The translations under genes and the position numbers were made by a program. Of a stretch of 64,000 bases of DNA, positions 26,775 to 36,234 are shown piece after piece (the first letter of the stretch is position 1; each line of letters begins with the position of its first letter). The DNA comes from Rhodoplanes sp963724735 (GTDB lineage: Bacteria; Pseudomonadota; Alphaproteobacteria; Rhizobiales; Xanthobacteraceae). A model generated the notes under the pieces. The model searched no databases and was not told the origin of the DNA. It saw only the letters and a list, made by a program, of their open reading frames with translations. The stretch is taken from contig CAVRVX010000016.1 of NCBI GenBank assembly GCA_963724735.1, positions 41,356 through 105,355 of the forward strand. Direction: 5' to 3'.

Positions 26775-27244
26775 TTCTTGCCGCCAACGGCGCGCTGATA
26801 GCGTGCGACCGCGGCGTTGCGGATCGCCTCGTCCATGTCCTCAAGCGTCGCCGTCCGTTTCGGCTTGCCGAGGATGCCGGCAAGATCGCTGAGCCGCGTG
26901 TGAACCGGTGCCATCACGACGCGGCCTTCGCCGTCGACCGTGAACCGGACCCCGCACCCGCCACGCAAGCGCAGCCGTTCGCGCACCTCCTGCGGAATCG
27001 TGACCTGGCCTTTGCTGGTGATCGTCGCTTCGAACGAGGGCGCAGCGGGAGGCGTGGCGAAATAGCGGGTCGCCCGGCCTTCCTTGACCTTGCCGATGCG
27101 GTAGCCGCTCGCTTCGAGTTTCCTCAGCACGTTGTATTGCGGCCCGCCGGTGGCGGCGACGATCTCGTCCATCGTTGCGCCTTCGGGCCGCGCGAAAAGC
27201 CGCTCGGCGAGCTTCGTACCGGGAATCTGCTTGTGCTCGTTCAT
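26771..27244 (-). CDS. Antitoxin with N-terminal winged-helix-like part and C-terminal AbrB/SpoVT domain
   Basis: The 157-residue protein is longer than usual AbrB-type antitoxins (about 75-90). Residues 1-70 (LFARPEGATMDEIVAATGG, YNVLRKLEASGYRIGKVKE) look like a winged-helix domain of the kind used to sense or bind DNA. Residues about 72-115 are the swapped-hairpin AbrB domain (ATITSKGQVTIPQEVRERL). The C-terminal tail (HTRLSDLAGILGK onward, including ATLEDMDEAIRNAAV) is the usual toxin-binding segment. The fusion suggests a more elaborate autoregulator. Confidence 0.8.
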   Translation of the reverse strand: MNEHKQIPGTKLAERLFARPEGATMDEIVAATGGPQYNVLRKLEASGYRIGKVKEGRATRYFATPPAAPSFEATITSKGQVTIPQEVRERLRLRGGCGVRFTVDGEGRVVMAPVHTRLSDLAGILGKPKRTATLEDMDEAIRNAAVARYQRAVGGKK

Positions 27245-27408
27245 AGCACGAGTCCTGTTTGGGGGCCTTCACCACCGAAATAATGCTTCGTGTATACTTG
27301 TTAAGTAGCTACTCATATTTTTCCTGTATTATAAAAAGCTAATTTGCCATGGGCAAGTCGACCCGATACACAGGCTTTTGCAAGGTCAAAAAAAGAGGAT
27401 GCGTGCCG

Positions 27409-29040
27409 CTACACCAGCCGGCTCTGCTCCACCGCCGCCTCGACGAAGGAGGAGAACAGCGGGTGCGGCTCGAACGGGCGCGACTTCAGCTCGGGGTGGA
27501 ACTGCACGCCGATGAACCACGGGTGGTGCGCATATTCGATGATCTCGGGCAGGATGCCGTCGGGCGACATGCCCGAGAAGCGCATCCCGTGCTGCTCGAG
27601 GCGGCCCTTGTACGCCGTATTCACCTCGTAGCGATGGCGGTGGCGTTCCGAGATTTCCGTCGTGCCGTAAATATCGCTGACGCGGCTGCCGCGGGCGAGC
27701 ACCGCCGGATAGGCGCCGAGCCGCATGGTGCCGCCGAGATCGCCGCCCGCGCGCCGCTTTTCCAGCTCGTTGCCTTTCAGCCATTCGGTCATCAGCCCGA
27801 CCACCGGCTCCGGCGTCGGACCGAACTCGGTCGAATTCGCCACCGGGAGGCCGCACAGGTTCCGCGCCGCCTCCACCACCGCCATCTGCATCCCGAAGCA
27901 GATGCCGAAATAGGGCACGTGGCGCTCGCGCGCGAACTGCGCCGCGCGGATTTTCCCCTCCGTGCCGCGTTGGCCGAAGCCGCCGGGCACGAGAATGCCG
28001 TGCACGTGTTCGAGATAGGGGGCGGGATCCTCTTCCCGTTCGAACACCTCGCTCTCGATCCAGTCGAGCCTGACACGCACCTTGTTGGCGATGCCGCCAT
28101 GGGAGAGCGCCTCGATCAGCGACTTATAGGCGTCCTTCAGCCCGGTATATTTACCGACGATGGCGATCGTCACGTCGCCTTCCGGGTTGTGAATACGCTC
28201 GTTGATGAAGCGCCAACGGGACAGGTCGGGCGCCGGCGCGCCCTCAATCCCGAAAGCGGCGAGCACCTCGCTGTCGAGGCCCGCCGCGTGATAGGCCTCC
28301 GGCACCGCGTAGATATTGTCGGCGTCGCGCGCCTCGATCACCGCGCTCTCGCGCACATTGCAGAACAGCGAAAGCTTGCGGCGCTCCTCCCTCGGAATCG
28401 GCCGGTCGGTGCGGCAGAGGAGAATGTCGGGCTGGATGCCGATCGAGAGCAGTTCCTTGACCGAGTGCTGGGTTGGCTTGGTCTTCAGTTCGCCGGCCGA
28501 TGGGATGAACGGCAGCAGCGTGAGATGGATATACACCGCATGCCGGTGCGGCAGCTCGTTGCCAAATTGACGGATCGCCTCGAAGAAGGGCAGGCCCTCG
28601 ATGTCGCCCACCGTCCCGCCGATCTCGGCCAGGACGAAATCGAAGTCGTCGCTCCCCTCACGAATGAAATCCTTGATCGCATTGGTGACGTGCGGGATCA
28701 CCTGGATGGTCGCGCCGAGATAGTCGCCGCGCCGCTCCTTGGTGAGGATTTCCTGATAGATGCGCCCGGTCGTGATGTTGTCCTGGCGGCTCGCGGGCCG
28801 GCCGGTGAAGCGTTCGTAATGGCCGAGATCGAGGTCGGTCTCCGCCCCGTCGTCGGTGACGAACACCTCGCCGTGCTGGTAGGGGGACATCGTCCCCGGG
28901 TCGACATTGAGATAGGGGTCGAGCTTGCGCAGCCGGACGGAATAGCCGCGCGCCTGGAGGAGCGCTCCGAGCGCCGCAGAGGCAAGCCCTTTGCCGAGGG
29001 AGGAGACCACGCCGCCGGTGATGAAAATGTACCGCGCCAT
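27409..29040 (-). CDS. pyrG: CTP synthase
   Basis: The 543-residue enzyme makes CTP from UTP with ATP and glutamine. The N-terminal synthetase domain begins MARYIFITGGVVSSLGKG with its P-loop, and has DPYLNVDPGTMSPYQHGEVF. The C-terminal glutaminase domain carries the nucleophile cysteine in FGICFGMQMAV and the His-Glu pair in GVQFHPELKSRPF. The gene lies in the conserved order tpiA-secG-pyrG-(MFS)-kdsA on the minus strand. A 596-codon plus-strand frame is antisense shadow. Confidence 0.97.
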   Translation of the reverse strand: MARYIFITGGVVSSLGKGLASAALGALLQARGYSVRLRKLDPYLNVDPGTMSPYQHGEVFVTDDGAETDLDLGHYERFTGRPASRQDNITTGRIYQEILTKERRGDYLGATIQVIPHVTNAIKDFIREGSDDFDFVLAEIGGTVGDIEGLPFFEAIRQFGNELPHRHAVYIHLTLLPFIPSAGELKTKPTQHSVKELLSIGIQPDILLCRTDRPIPREERRKLSLFCNVRESAVIEARDADNIYAVPEAYHAAGLDSEVLAAFGIEGAPAPDLSRWRFINERIHNPEGDVTIAIVGKYTGLKDAYKSLIEALSHGGIANKVRVRLDWIESEVFEREEDPAPYLEHVHGILVPGGFGQRGTEGKIRAAQFARERHVPYFGICFGMQMAVVEAARNLCGLPVANSTEFGPTPEPVVGLMTEWLKGNELEKRRAGGDLGGTMRLGAYPAVLARGSRVSDIYGTTEISERHRHRYEVNTAYKGRLEQHGMRFSGMSPDGILPEIIEYAHHPWFIGVQFHPELKSRPFEPHPLFSSFVEAAVEQSRLV

Positions 29041-29238
29041 GGGACCCGCTCTCTAACCTGCGCAGAACGATTCGACGAGAGGCTCCTTGCATACCGACGC
29101 GGACCGCAGTGGAAAATCCCCGCCGAATTCAAGTTATGATAACGGGTTGTCTCAGTTTGTTGAGTTTCATTTTCAATTGCGTCCGGCGCTGGCCTTGACG
29201 CCCGCCGATCGGTTTCACGCGCACGACCTGCCGGAACA

Positions 29239-29643
29239 TCATTGCGACCGCGGCACTTCCGGTCCCGCGGGCGCCGTCGGCGCTTGTGGCGCCTCGCCGC
29301 CGCTTCCCCCACGCCGCAAAGCGTCAAGCACGCCGCCGCCTGATCCAAGCGGACTGGGAGCGCCCGGCGCGGACGGAGCGCTGGGCGTTTCCGTCCGGAT
29401 GACGGAGCTCGGCCGGTGCACGAGGCCGGCCAAGATCGACAGGGTCAGGCTGGTGACGAAGAACGCCGCCGCCAGGATCGCCGTCGTGCGGGTGAGCACA
29501 TTCGCGGTGCCCCGGCTCGACATGAACCCGCCGCCCCCGCCTCCGCCGATCCCGAGACCGCCGCCCTCCGAACGCTGCAGGAGCACAACGCCGATCATGG
29601 CAATAACGACCATGAGATGGATCAACACGATGACGGTCTGCAT
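29239..29643 (-). CDS. secG: Preprotein translocase subunit SecG
   Basis: The 134-residue protein has two membrane helices (MQTVIVLIHLMVVIAMIGVV and a second at about residues 52-75). They are joined by the family loop LLQRSEGGGLGIGGGGGGG and SSRGTANVLTRTTAILA. A long Pro/Ala/Gly-rich C-terminal tail is common in alphaproteobacterial SecG. It assists SecYE in protein export and sits between tpiA and pyrG as in related genomes. Confidence 0.93.
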   Translation of the reverse strand: MQTVIVLIHLMVVIAMIGVVLLQRSEGGGLGIGGGGGGGFMSSRGTANVLTRTTAILAAAFFVTSLTLSILAGLVHRPSSVIRTETPSAPSAPGAPSPLGSGGGVLDALRRGGSGGEAPQAPTAPAGPEVPRSQ

Positions 29644-29813
29644 CCAAATCCTTCCACGCGACTAGGCCGTGATCGGCGCCTGGCCCAAAATCTTCGCTGT
29701 GCACCCCAAGCCCATATGGCGACCCCGCGCCCCGACTGCGATCCTCGCAGCAGATCCAGCGGCCCGCCCCCGTCCCGGCATCGTCCGGGAACGCGGGGCA
29801 GGCCCGAACGCTG

Positions 29814-30572
29814 TCAGCGGTAGGCGTTCGCAATTCCAAGGAAATCGTCCGCCTTCAGGCTCGCGCCGCCGACCAGCGCGCCGTCGACGTCGGACACGCC
29901 CATCAGCTCCTTGGCGTTGGAGGGCTTGACCGAGCCGCCATACTGGATGCGGACGCCGTCGGCCACCGCCTTGCCGAAGCGCTTGGCAAGCTCGGAGCGA
30001 ATGAATCCGTGCGCCTCGGCGACATCGGCGGTCGTCGGCGTCAGACCCGTCCCGATCGCCCAGACCGGCTCGTAGGCGATGACCAGATTGGCCGGGGTCG
30101 TTCCGTCGGGGAGCGAGCCCTCGACCTGGCGGCCCACCACCTCCAGCGTCTTGCCGGCGACACGCTCGTCCTTCGTCTCGCCGACGCAGACGATCGCCAG
30201 CAAGCCGGCCCGCCAGGCGGCGAGCGCCTTCGCACGCACCTCGGCGTCCGTCTCCTTGTGATAAGTCCGCCGCTCGGAGTGACCGATGATTACCGCGGTT
30301 GCGCCGGCGTCTTTCAGCATTTCGGCGCTGAGATCGCCGGTAAAGGCGCCGGCCGTCTCGGCGTGGCAATCCTGCGCGCCGATCGGGACGGACGAGCCAT
30401 GCGCTTTCGCCGCGAACTGCGCCACGAGCGTCGCGGGCGGGCAAACCATCAATTCGACTTTGCCGGTGTAGGCGCCTGCCGCAGCCATCACCTTTTCCAG
30501 CTCGCCGATCGAGCCCTTCAGTCCATTCATTTTCCAATTCCCCGCCACCAGCGGGCGACGCGCTGCAGCCAT
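29814..30572 (-). CDS. tpiA: Triosephosphate isomerase
   Basis: The 252-residue enzyme interconverts dihydroxyacetone phosphate and glyceraldehyde 3-phosphate. Catalytic residues are seen in GNWKMNG (lysine), IIGHSERRTY (histidine) and AYEPVWAIGTG (glutamate), and the phosphate loop in IQYGGSVKPSNAKEL. GAGG lies six bases before the ATG at 30572; an ATG two codons upstream is an alternative. The frame before that is nonhomologous. Confidence 0.96.
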   Translation of the reverse strand: MAAARRPLVAGNWKMNGLKGSIGELEKVMAAAGAYTGKVELMVCPPATLVAQFAAKAHGSSVPIGAQDCHAETAGAFTGDLSAEMLKDAGATAVIIGHSERRTYHKETDAEVRAKALAAWRAGLLAIVCVGETKDERVAGKTLEVVGRQVEGSLPDGTTPANLVIAYEPVWAIGTGLTPTTADVAEAHGFIRSELAKRFGKAVADGVRIQYGGSVKPSNAKELMGVSDVDGALVGGASLKADDFLGIANAYR

Positions 30573-30877
30573 CGTCATCCTCGGAGTTGCTTTTTGGTCT
30601 CGGGCCTTAACCAACCTACAACAGTGCGGGAATGCACGCGCCGCGGCCCCCGAGCGGCGGCTGCTTATGGCACGATTTCGCTGGTGCGACAAATGCCGAG
30701 CCGCCGGCCCGCGCAGGCGTGTTGCGAGGCCTTGTTCGCCTCCCTATGATGCGCGCCGGCGAAATTTGCCGTCGAGCTCTCCTTGTCGTCGCGGCGCCCT
30801 TGCGGCGCGGCCATGCTGGCACGCATGGCGCCTGGGCGGCGGCGATCAACTGAAGACAAACCGACAAACGGAACGCA
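30573..30877. other. Divergent promoter region between tpiA and ppiD
   Basis: The 305-base gap separates divergent starts and must contain both promoters. I see no RNA gene or clear regulatory motif in it. Confidence 0.4.
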
Positions 30878-32788
30878 ATGCTTCGAGGTCTGCAAAAAGC
30901 GTCTGCCAATTGGCTCGGCAAGATCATCATGGCCGCGGTCGTGCTGTTTCTCGGGGCGAGCTTCGCGATCTGGGGCATCGGCGACATATTCCGCGGATTC
31001 GGCGTGTCGACGGTCGCTCAGGTCGGCTCGACCGAGATCGGGATCGAGCAGTTCCGCCAGTTCTATAACGATCGCCTCCAGCAACTCGCGCGCCGGCTCG
31101 GCCAGCCGATCACCCCGGACCAGGCGCGGGCGCGCGGCTACGACCGGCAGATCCTCAATCAGGTCATTGCCGAAGCGGTGCTCGACGAGCGCGCCCGCCA
31201 GCTCGGACTCGGCATGTCCGACGCCGAAATCGCCCGTCAGATCACGCAGGACCCGTCCTTTCGCGGACCGGCCGGCCAGTTCGATCAGCAACGCTTCCTC
31301 TATCTCATCCGGCAGGCCGGCTACACCGAGCAACGGTTCATTGCCGAACAGCGCCGCAGCGGGCTGCGCCGCCAGCTCGTCAGCGCGATCGCCGGCGACA
31401 TGAAGGCGCCGCAAGCGGCCGCCGACATGCTGAACCGCTACGACAATGAAGAGCGAAGCATCGAATACATCGTGCTCGGTCCGCAGAACGCGGGGGAGAT
31501 CGCACCGCCCACGCCGGAGCAGCTTGCGGAGTTCTTCCAACAGCGCAGGTTTCAGTTCCGCGCCCCCGAATACCGCAAGCTCCTGCTGCTCGCGCTGACC
31601 CCGCAGGAGGTGGCGCGCACCATCGAGGTGAGCGAGGCCGACGCCAAACGTGCCTACGAAGACGGCCGTGCGCGCTTTACGGTGCCGGAAAAGCGGCAAG
31701 TCCTGCAGATCGTGTTCCCCAGCGCCGAGGAAGCGGCGAAGGCGGCGGAGCGGCTCGCAAGCGGCGCGACGCTTGCGGCGGTCGCGGCCGAGCGCAACAT
31801 CGCGGACAAGGACCTCGACCTCGGTTTGGTGGCCAAGTCCGACATCCTCGACCCGGCCATCGCCGAGGCGGCCTTCGCCCTCAAGGAGGGCGAGATCAGC
31901 GCGCCGGTGAAGGGGCGGTTCGGGACGGCGATCGTCCAGGTGACCAAGATCGAGCCCGGCCGCGCGACGCCGTTCGCCGAGGTGGAGAACGAGGTCAAGC
32001 AAGCGCTCGCTTTGGAACGCGCGAAGACCGACCTCGCGCGCCGCCGCGACCAGATCGAGGACGAACTCGCAGCCGGGCAGCGGCTGGACGAGATCGGGAA
32101 GAAGCTGCAATTGCCGGTGCGCGCCATCGATGCGATCGATCGCTCGGGCCGCGGGCCAAACGGCGAGCCGGTGCCTGATCTGCCGAAAGCCGTCGACGTG
32201 GTCGCAGCGGTTTTCGCGAGCCGGATCGGGATCGAGAACGAGGCGCTGCCGATCCCGGGCGGCGGCTATGTCTGGTACGACGTCGCCGGGATCACGCCGT
32301 CGCGCGAGCGCTCCTTCGACGAGGTCAAGGATCGCGTCGAGGCGCGCTGGCGGGAGGCGGAAATCGCCAAGAAACTCGATGCGACGGCGACCGAGATCAT
32401 CGACAAGCTCAAGGCCGGTGCATGGTTTCCGGAGGTCGCGGGCGCCAATGGCGTGAAGCTCGAAAGCGCGAGCGGCCTCAAGCGCAGCAGCGCTGGACCG
32501 CTGCCTGCGACCGCGCTCGCCGAGGCTTTCCAGACTCCCAAGGACGGGTTTGCGAGCGCACAAGGCGCCGAGCCGACCCAACGGGTCGTGCTGCGGGTGA
32601 CGGGCATCAATGTTCCCGCCTTCAACGCGGACTCCCCTGAGGCCAAGCGGCTGGTCACTGCGCTGGACAACGGCTATGCCGATGACCTCATCGCGCAATA
32701 TGTCGCACAGCTTCAGATCGAGATTGGGGTCAAGATCAACCAGTCGGCAATGAACCAGGCGATCGGTCGGGGAACGGACCAGCCGTAA
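30878..32788 (+). CDS. ppiD: Peptidylprolyl isomerase, PpiD/SurA-like periplasmic chaperone
   Basis: The 636-residue protein has a short cytoplasmic N-terminus and one membrane helix (IIMAAVVLFLGASFAIWGI). A SurA-type N-terminal chaperone domain (about residues 40-170) follows, then a parvulin rotamase domain with DLGLVAKSDILDPAIAEAAF and ISAPVKGRFGTAIVQV. Two further helical domains make up the rest. It acts at the Sec exit side on newly exported proteins. It precedes trpE by 13 bases, the standard arrangement in Hyphomicrobiales. Confidence 0.93.
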   Translation: MLRGLQKASANWLGKIIMAAVVLFLGASFAIWGIGDIFRGFGVSTVAQVGSTEIGIEQFRQFYNDRLQQLARRLGQPITPDQARARGYDRQILNQVIAEAVLDERARQLGLGMSDAEIARQITQDPSFRGPAGQFDQQRFLYLIRQAGYTEQRFIAEQRRSGLRRQLVSAIAGDMKAPQAAADMLNRYDNEERSIEYIVLGPQNAGEIAPPTPEQLAEFFQQRRFQFRAPEYRKLLLLALTPQEVARTIEVSEADAKRAYEDGRARFTVPEKRQVLQIVFPSAEEAAKAAERLASGATLAAVAAERNIADKDLDLGLVAKSDILDPAIAEAAFALKEGEISAPVKGRFGTAIVQVTKIEPGRATPFAEVENEVKQALALERAKTDLARRRDQIEDELAAGQRLDEIGKKLQLPVRAIDAIDRSGRGPNGEPVPDLPKAVDVVAAVFASRIGIENEALPIPGGGYVWYDVAGITPSRERSFDEVKDRVEARWREAEIAKKLDATATEIIDKLKAGAWFPEVAGANGVKLESASGLKRSSAGPLPATALAEAFQTPKDGFASAQGAEPTQRVVLRVTGINVPAFNADSPEAKRLVTALDNGYADDLIAQYVAQLQIEIGVKINQSAMNQAIGRGTDQP

Positions 32789-32801
32789 GCGCATTCCACG
32801 C

Positions 32802-34320
32802 ATGCAGATCGAACCAGAGGCCGCGAAGTTCGCGGAAACCTATGAGCGCGGGGCGCCGCAGGTCGTTTCCACAACGCTTGTCGGCGACCTCGAAACGGCC
32901 GTTTCCGCGTACCTCAAAGTCGCGATCAACAGGGCGCCCGCATTCCTCCTCGAGTTCAGTCGAGGGCGGCGTCGTGCGGGCGCGGTACTCCATCATCGGC
33001 CTTGATCCCGATCTCGTGTTTCGCACGCGCGACGGGACGGCGGAAATCAACCGCGCTCCGCTGTCGTCGCCCGACGCGTTTGCCCCCTGCCCCGAGCCGC
33101 CGCTCACGGCGCTGCGCGCTCTGATCGCCGAAAGCCGGATCGACATCCCCCCTCACCTTCCGCCGATGGCGGCGGGGGTTTTCGGCTATCTCGGCTACGA
33201 CATGGTCCGGCTGATGGAGGAGCTTCCCGCGCCGCAGCCCGACCCGATCGGCATTCCCGACGCGATCCTGGTCCGCCCGACCGTCGTGATCGTGTTCGAT
33301 GCGCTCACCGATACGATCACAGTGGTGACGCCTGTGCGGCCGGATCCCGCGGTGTCGGCTAAGACGGCCTATGCGCGCGCGGTGGAGCGCCTGAGCGTGA
33401 TCACCGATGCGCTCGACCGTCCGCTCTGCCACGAAACCGGGAGCGCCGGAGTCGAGTCGTCCGATATCAAGCCCGTTTCCAACACTACGCCCGCCGAATA
33501 CGCGCAGATGGTGCGGAAGGCGAAGGAGTACATCGCCGCCGGCGACATCTTTCAGGTGGTGCTCGCGCAGCGGTTCGAAACGCCGTTCGCGCTGCCGCCG
33601 TTTTCCCTCTACCGCGCGCTGCGCCGCATCAACCCAGCGCCGTTCCTGTTTTTCCTCGATTACGGCGGCTTTGCCGTCGCCGGATCGAGTCCGGAAATCC
33701 TGGTGCGGGTGCGACAGGGGACGGTGACCATCCGGCCGATCGCGGGAACACGGCCGCGCGGGATAACGCCGCACGAAGATCAGGCGCTCGAGGACGAACT
33801 CCTCGACGATCCGAAGGAGCGCGCCGAGCACCTGATGCTGCTTGACCTCGGCCGCAATGATGTCGGGCGCGTCGCGTCGATCGGCACGGTGCGCGTCACC
33901 GACCAGTTCTTCATCGAACGCTACAGCCAAGTGATGCACATCGTTTCCAACGTCGAGGGCAGGCTCGATTCCCACTTCGACGCGCTCGATGCGCTTGCGG
34001 CGGGCTTCCCCGCCGGCACGGTTTCTGGCGCGCCCAAGGTGCGGGCGATGCAGATCATCGATGAGCTGGAGAAGGAGAAGCGCGGCCTCTACGCCGGCTG
34101 CGTCGGCTATTTCTCCGCCGCGGGCGATATGGACAGCTGCATCATCCTGCGCACGGCGCTGCTCAAGGACGGCAAGATGTATGTTCAGGCGGGCGCCGGC
34201 ATCGTCGCCGACTCCAATCCCGCCGCCGAGCAGCAGGAATGCGTGAACAAGGCGAAAGCCCTGTTCCGCGCCGCCGAGGAGGCACGGCGTTTTGCGAGCG
34301 CCGCGAAACGGGGACAGTAA
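32802..34320 (+). pseudogene. trpE: Anthranilate synthase component I, frameshifted near the N-terminus
   Basis: The first frame starts MQIEPEAAKFAETYERGAP and reads to APAFLLEF. The second frame continues VEGGVVRARYSIIGLDPDLV and covers the chorismate-binding domain (FQVVLAQRFETPF, GSSPEILVRV, IAGTRPRG, FPAGTVSGAPKVRAM). At about 32955 the DNA reads GAG-TTC-AGT where GAG-TCA-GTC would give LESVEGG, so one extra T breaks the gene. Removing it gives 506 codons, the normal TrpE size. With trpG, trpD and trpC intact downstream, an assembly error or very recent mutation is likely. The enzyme makes anthranilate from chorismate. Confidence 0.85.
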
Positions 34321-34421
34321 CGATTGGTCAAGGATTTCGGTTGCCCGATCGGTATGACGGCTGCCGGTTCGCGGAACTCGGCTGGCTTGACCCCCCGCCG
34401 GGGCAGTTCTATCGGTGCGGC

Positions 34422-35075
34422 ATGATCATCCTCATCGACAACTACGACAGCTTCACCTTCAACCTCGTTCATTATCTGGGCGGGCTCGGCGCGGAGGTCG
34501 CCGTTCACCGTAACGACAAGATTACGACTGAGGCTGTGATCGCGGCCGAGCCCGAGGCGATCGTGCTGTCGCCCGGGCCCTGCTCTCCCAATGAAGCCGG
34601 CATCTGCCTCGCAGTCATCGAAAAGGCCTCCGCGACCATTCCGATTCTCGGCGTCTGCCTCGGTCATCAGGCGATCGGACAGGCCTTCGGCGGCGACGTG
34701 ATCCGCGCGCCGGTTCCGGTGCACGGCAAGCTCTCGGAGATGAGCCACGAGGGGAAGGGAATCTTCCGCGGCATCAACGCGCCGTTCCGCGCGACGCGCT
34801 ATCATTCGCTCGTCGTCGATCGGGCGACGCTGCCGGACGAGCTGTCCGTCACCGCCGAGACCGACGATGGGCTGATCATGGCGCTCGAGCACAAGACGCG
34901 ACCCGTGCACGGGGTTCAATTCCACCCCGAGAGCATCGCCTCCGAGCACGGCCACCTGATGCTCAAGAACTTCCTCGACCTTGCCCGTGAATGGAACCGG
35001 GCGAATGGGCGCTCCAACAGCCGCAGCGACGGCTCGTCCCGCGCGCCGCGTCGGGGGGCAGCATGGCCGAGCTGA
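34422..35075 (+). CDS. trpG: Anthranilate synthase component II (glutamine amidotransferase)
   Basis: The 217-residue protein begins MIILIDNYDSFTFNLVHYLG. It has the class I amidotransferase triad: the cysteine in LGVCLGHQAIGQAFGG and the His-Glu pair in VQFHPESIASEHG. It supplies ammonia to TrpE. It lies 101 bases after trpE and overlaps the trpD start by 13 bases. The frame upstream of this ATG is open but has no homology. Confidence 0.95.
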   Translation: MIILIDNYDSFTFNLVHYLGGLGAEVAVHRNDKITTEAVIAAEPEAIVLSPGPCSPNEAGICLAVIEKASATIPILGVCLGHQAIGQAFGGDVIRAPVPVHGKLSEMSHEGKGIFRGINAPFRATRYHSLVVDRATLPDELSVTAETDDGLIMALEHKTRPVHGVQFHPESIASEHGHLMLKNFLDLAREWNRANGRSNSRSDGSSRAPRRGAAWPS

Positions 35076-36076
35076 AAGCGCTCATCGCACAGGTTGCGAC
35101 GGGGGCCGCGCTTAGCCGCGAAGAGGCAGCCGAAGCGTTCGCCAGCATGATGTCCGGCGAGGCGACGCCTTCGCAGATGGGCGGCCTCTTGATGGCGCTG
35201 CGGGTGCGCGGCGAGACGGTCGAGGAGATCACCGGGGCGGTCACGGCGATGCGCGCGAAAATGCTGCGGGTCGAAGCGCCGCCGCAGGCGATCGACGTCG
35301 TCGGCACCGGAGGCGACGCCTCCGGATCGTACAACATTTCGACCTGCGCCGCCTTCATCGTCGCGGGCGCCGGCGTGCCCGTGGCCAAGCACGGCAATCG
35401 GGCGCTCTCGTCGCGCTCAGGCGCCGCCGACGTGCTGGTCGCGCTCGGCGTGCGCATCGACCTTCCGCCCGTGCGCATCAGCGCATGCATTCGCGAAGCC
35501 AATATTGGTTTCATGTTTGCGCCCGCGCACCATCCGGCGATGAAGCATGTCGGCCCGACCCGGGTCGAGCTCGGCACGCGCACGATTTTCAATCTGCTCG
35601 GGCCGCTGTCGAATCCCGCCGGCGTCAAACGACAGATGGTCGGCGTGTTCTCCAAGCAATGGGTCGAGCCTCTCGCCCATGTGCTGAAGAATCTCGGCTC
35701 CGACCGCGCGATCGTCGTGCACGGTTCGGACGGGCTCGACGAGATCACCACGTCCGGACCAACCGCCGTCGCCTCGTTAGAGAATTCCACGATCCGCACC
35801 TTCGACATTACGCCGGAGGACGTCGGACTCGAACGGGCAGAGCCGGCCGCATTGCGCGGCGGCGACGCAGCCGCCAATGCCGCGGCGTTGCGCGGCGTGC
35901 TGGAGGGCAAGCGGGGGCCGTTCCGCGACGTCGCCCTTTTCAACGCAGCGGCCGCGCTCGTCGTCGCCGGCAAGGCGAAGGACTTTAAATCCGGCGTTGC
36001 GCTCGCCCAGCAGACGGTCGATTCCGGCGAGGCCGAAGGAAGCCTCAACCGATTGATCGCCGTCTCGAATGCGTGA
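35063..36076 (+). CDS. trpD: Anthranilate phosphoribosyltransferase
   Basis: The 337-residue enzyme adds phosphoribosyl pyrophosphate to anthranilate. Hallmarks are GTGGDASGSYNISTCAAF, KHGNRALSSRSGAADVL, FMFAPAHHPAMKHVGPTR and FNLLGPLSNPAG. The start MAELKALIAQVATG follows a G-rich site and overlaps trpG, indicating coupling. Confidence 0.96.
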   Translation: MAELKALIAQVATGAALSREEAAEAFASMMSGEATPSQMGGLLMALRVRGETVEEITGAVTAMRAKMLRVEAPPQAIDVVGTGGDASGSYNISTCAAFIVAGAGVPVAKHGNRALSSRSGAADVLVALGVRIDLPPVRISACIREANIGFMFAPAHHPAMKHVGPTRVELGTRTIFNLLGPLSNPAGVKRQMVGVFSKQWVEPLAHVLKNLGSDRAIVVHGSDGLDEITTSGPTAVASLENSTIRTFDITPEDVGLERAEPAALRGGDAAANAAALRGVLEGKRGPFRDVALFNAAAALVVAGKAKDFKSGVALAQQTVDSGEAEGSLNRLIAVSNA

Positions 36077-36234
36077 CCCGAAAGGTGAAGCAGGTGCTCC
36101 GGCGCGATTCATGTTGCACGATCGTTCCGAACGGCCGCACCATTGCGCACCCGGACTTCGTTTTCATCGTCCGCTGGAGTGATCCGAATGCCGCGCTTGC
36201 TCGGCTTTCGGAATGACGTCCCCGAGACTGCGTG

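Noticed and set aside
27349..29139. Plus-strand open frame of 596 codons
   Set aside because: It is antisense to pyrG, which is full length and conserved.
30665..32803. Minus-strand open frame of 712 codons
   Set aside because: It is antisense to ppiD, whose frame has clear domains; the composition is that of a shadow.
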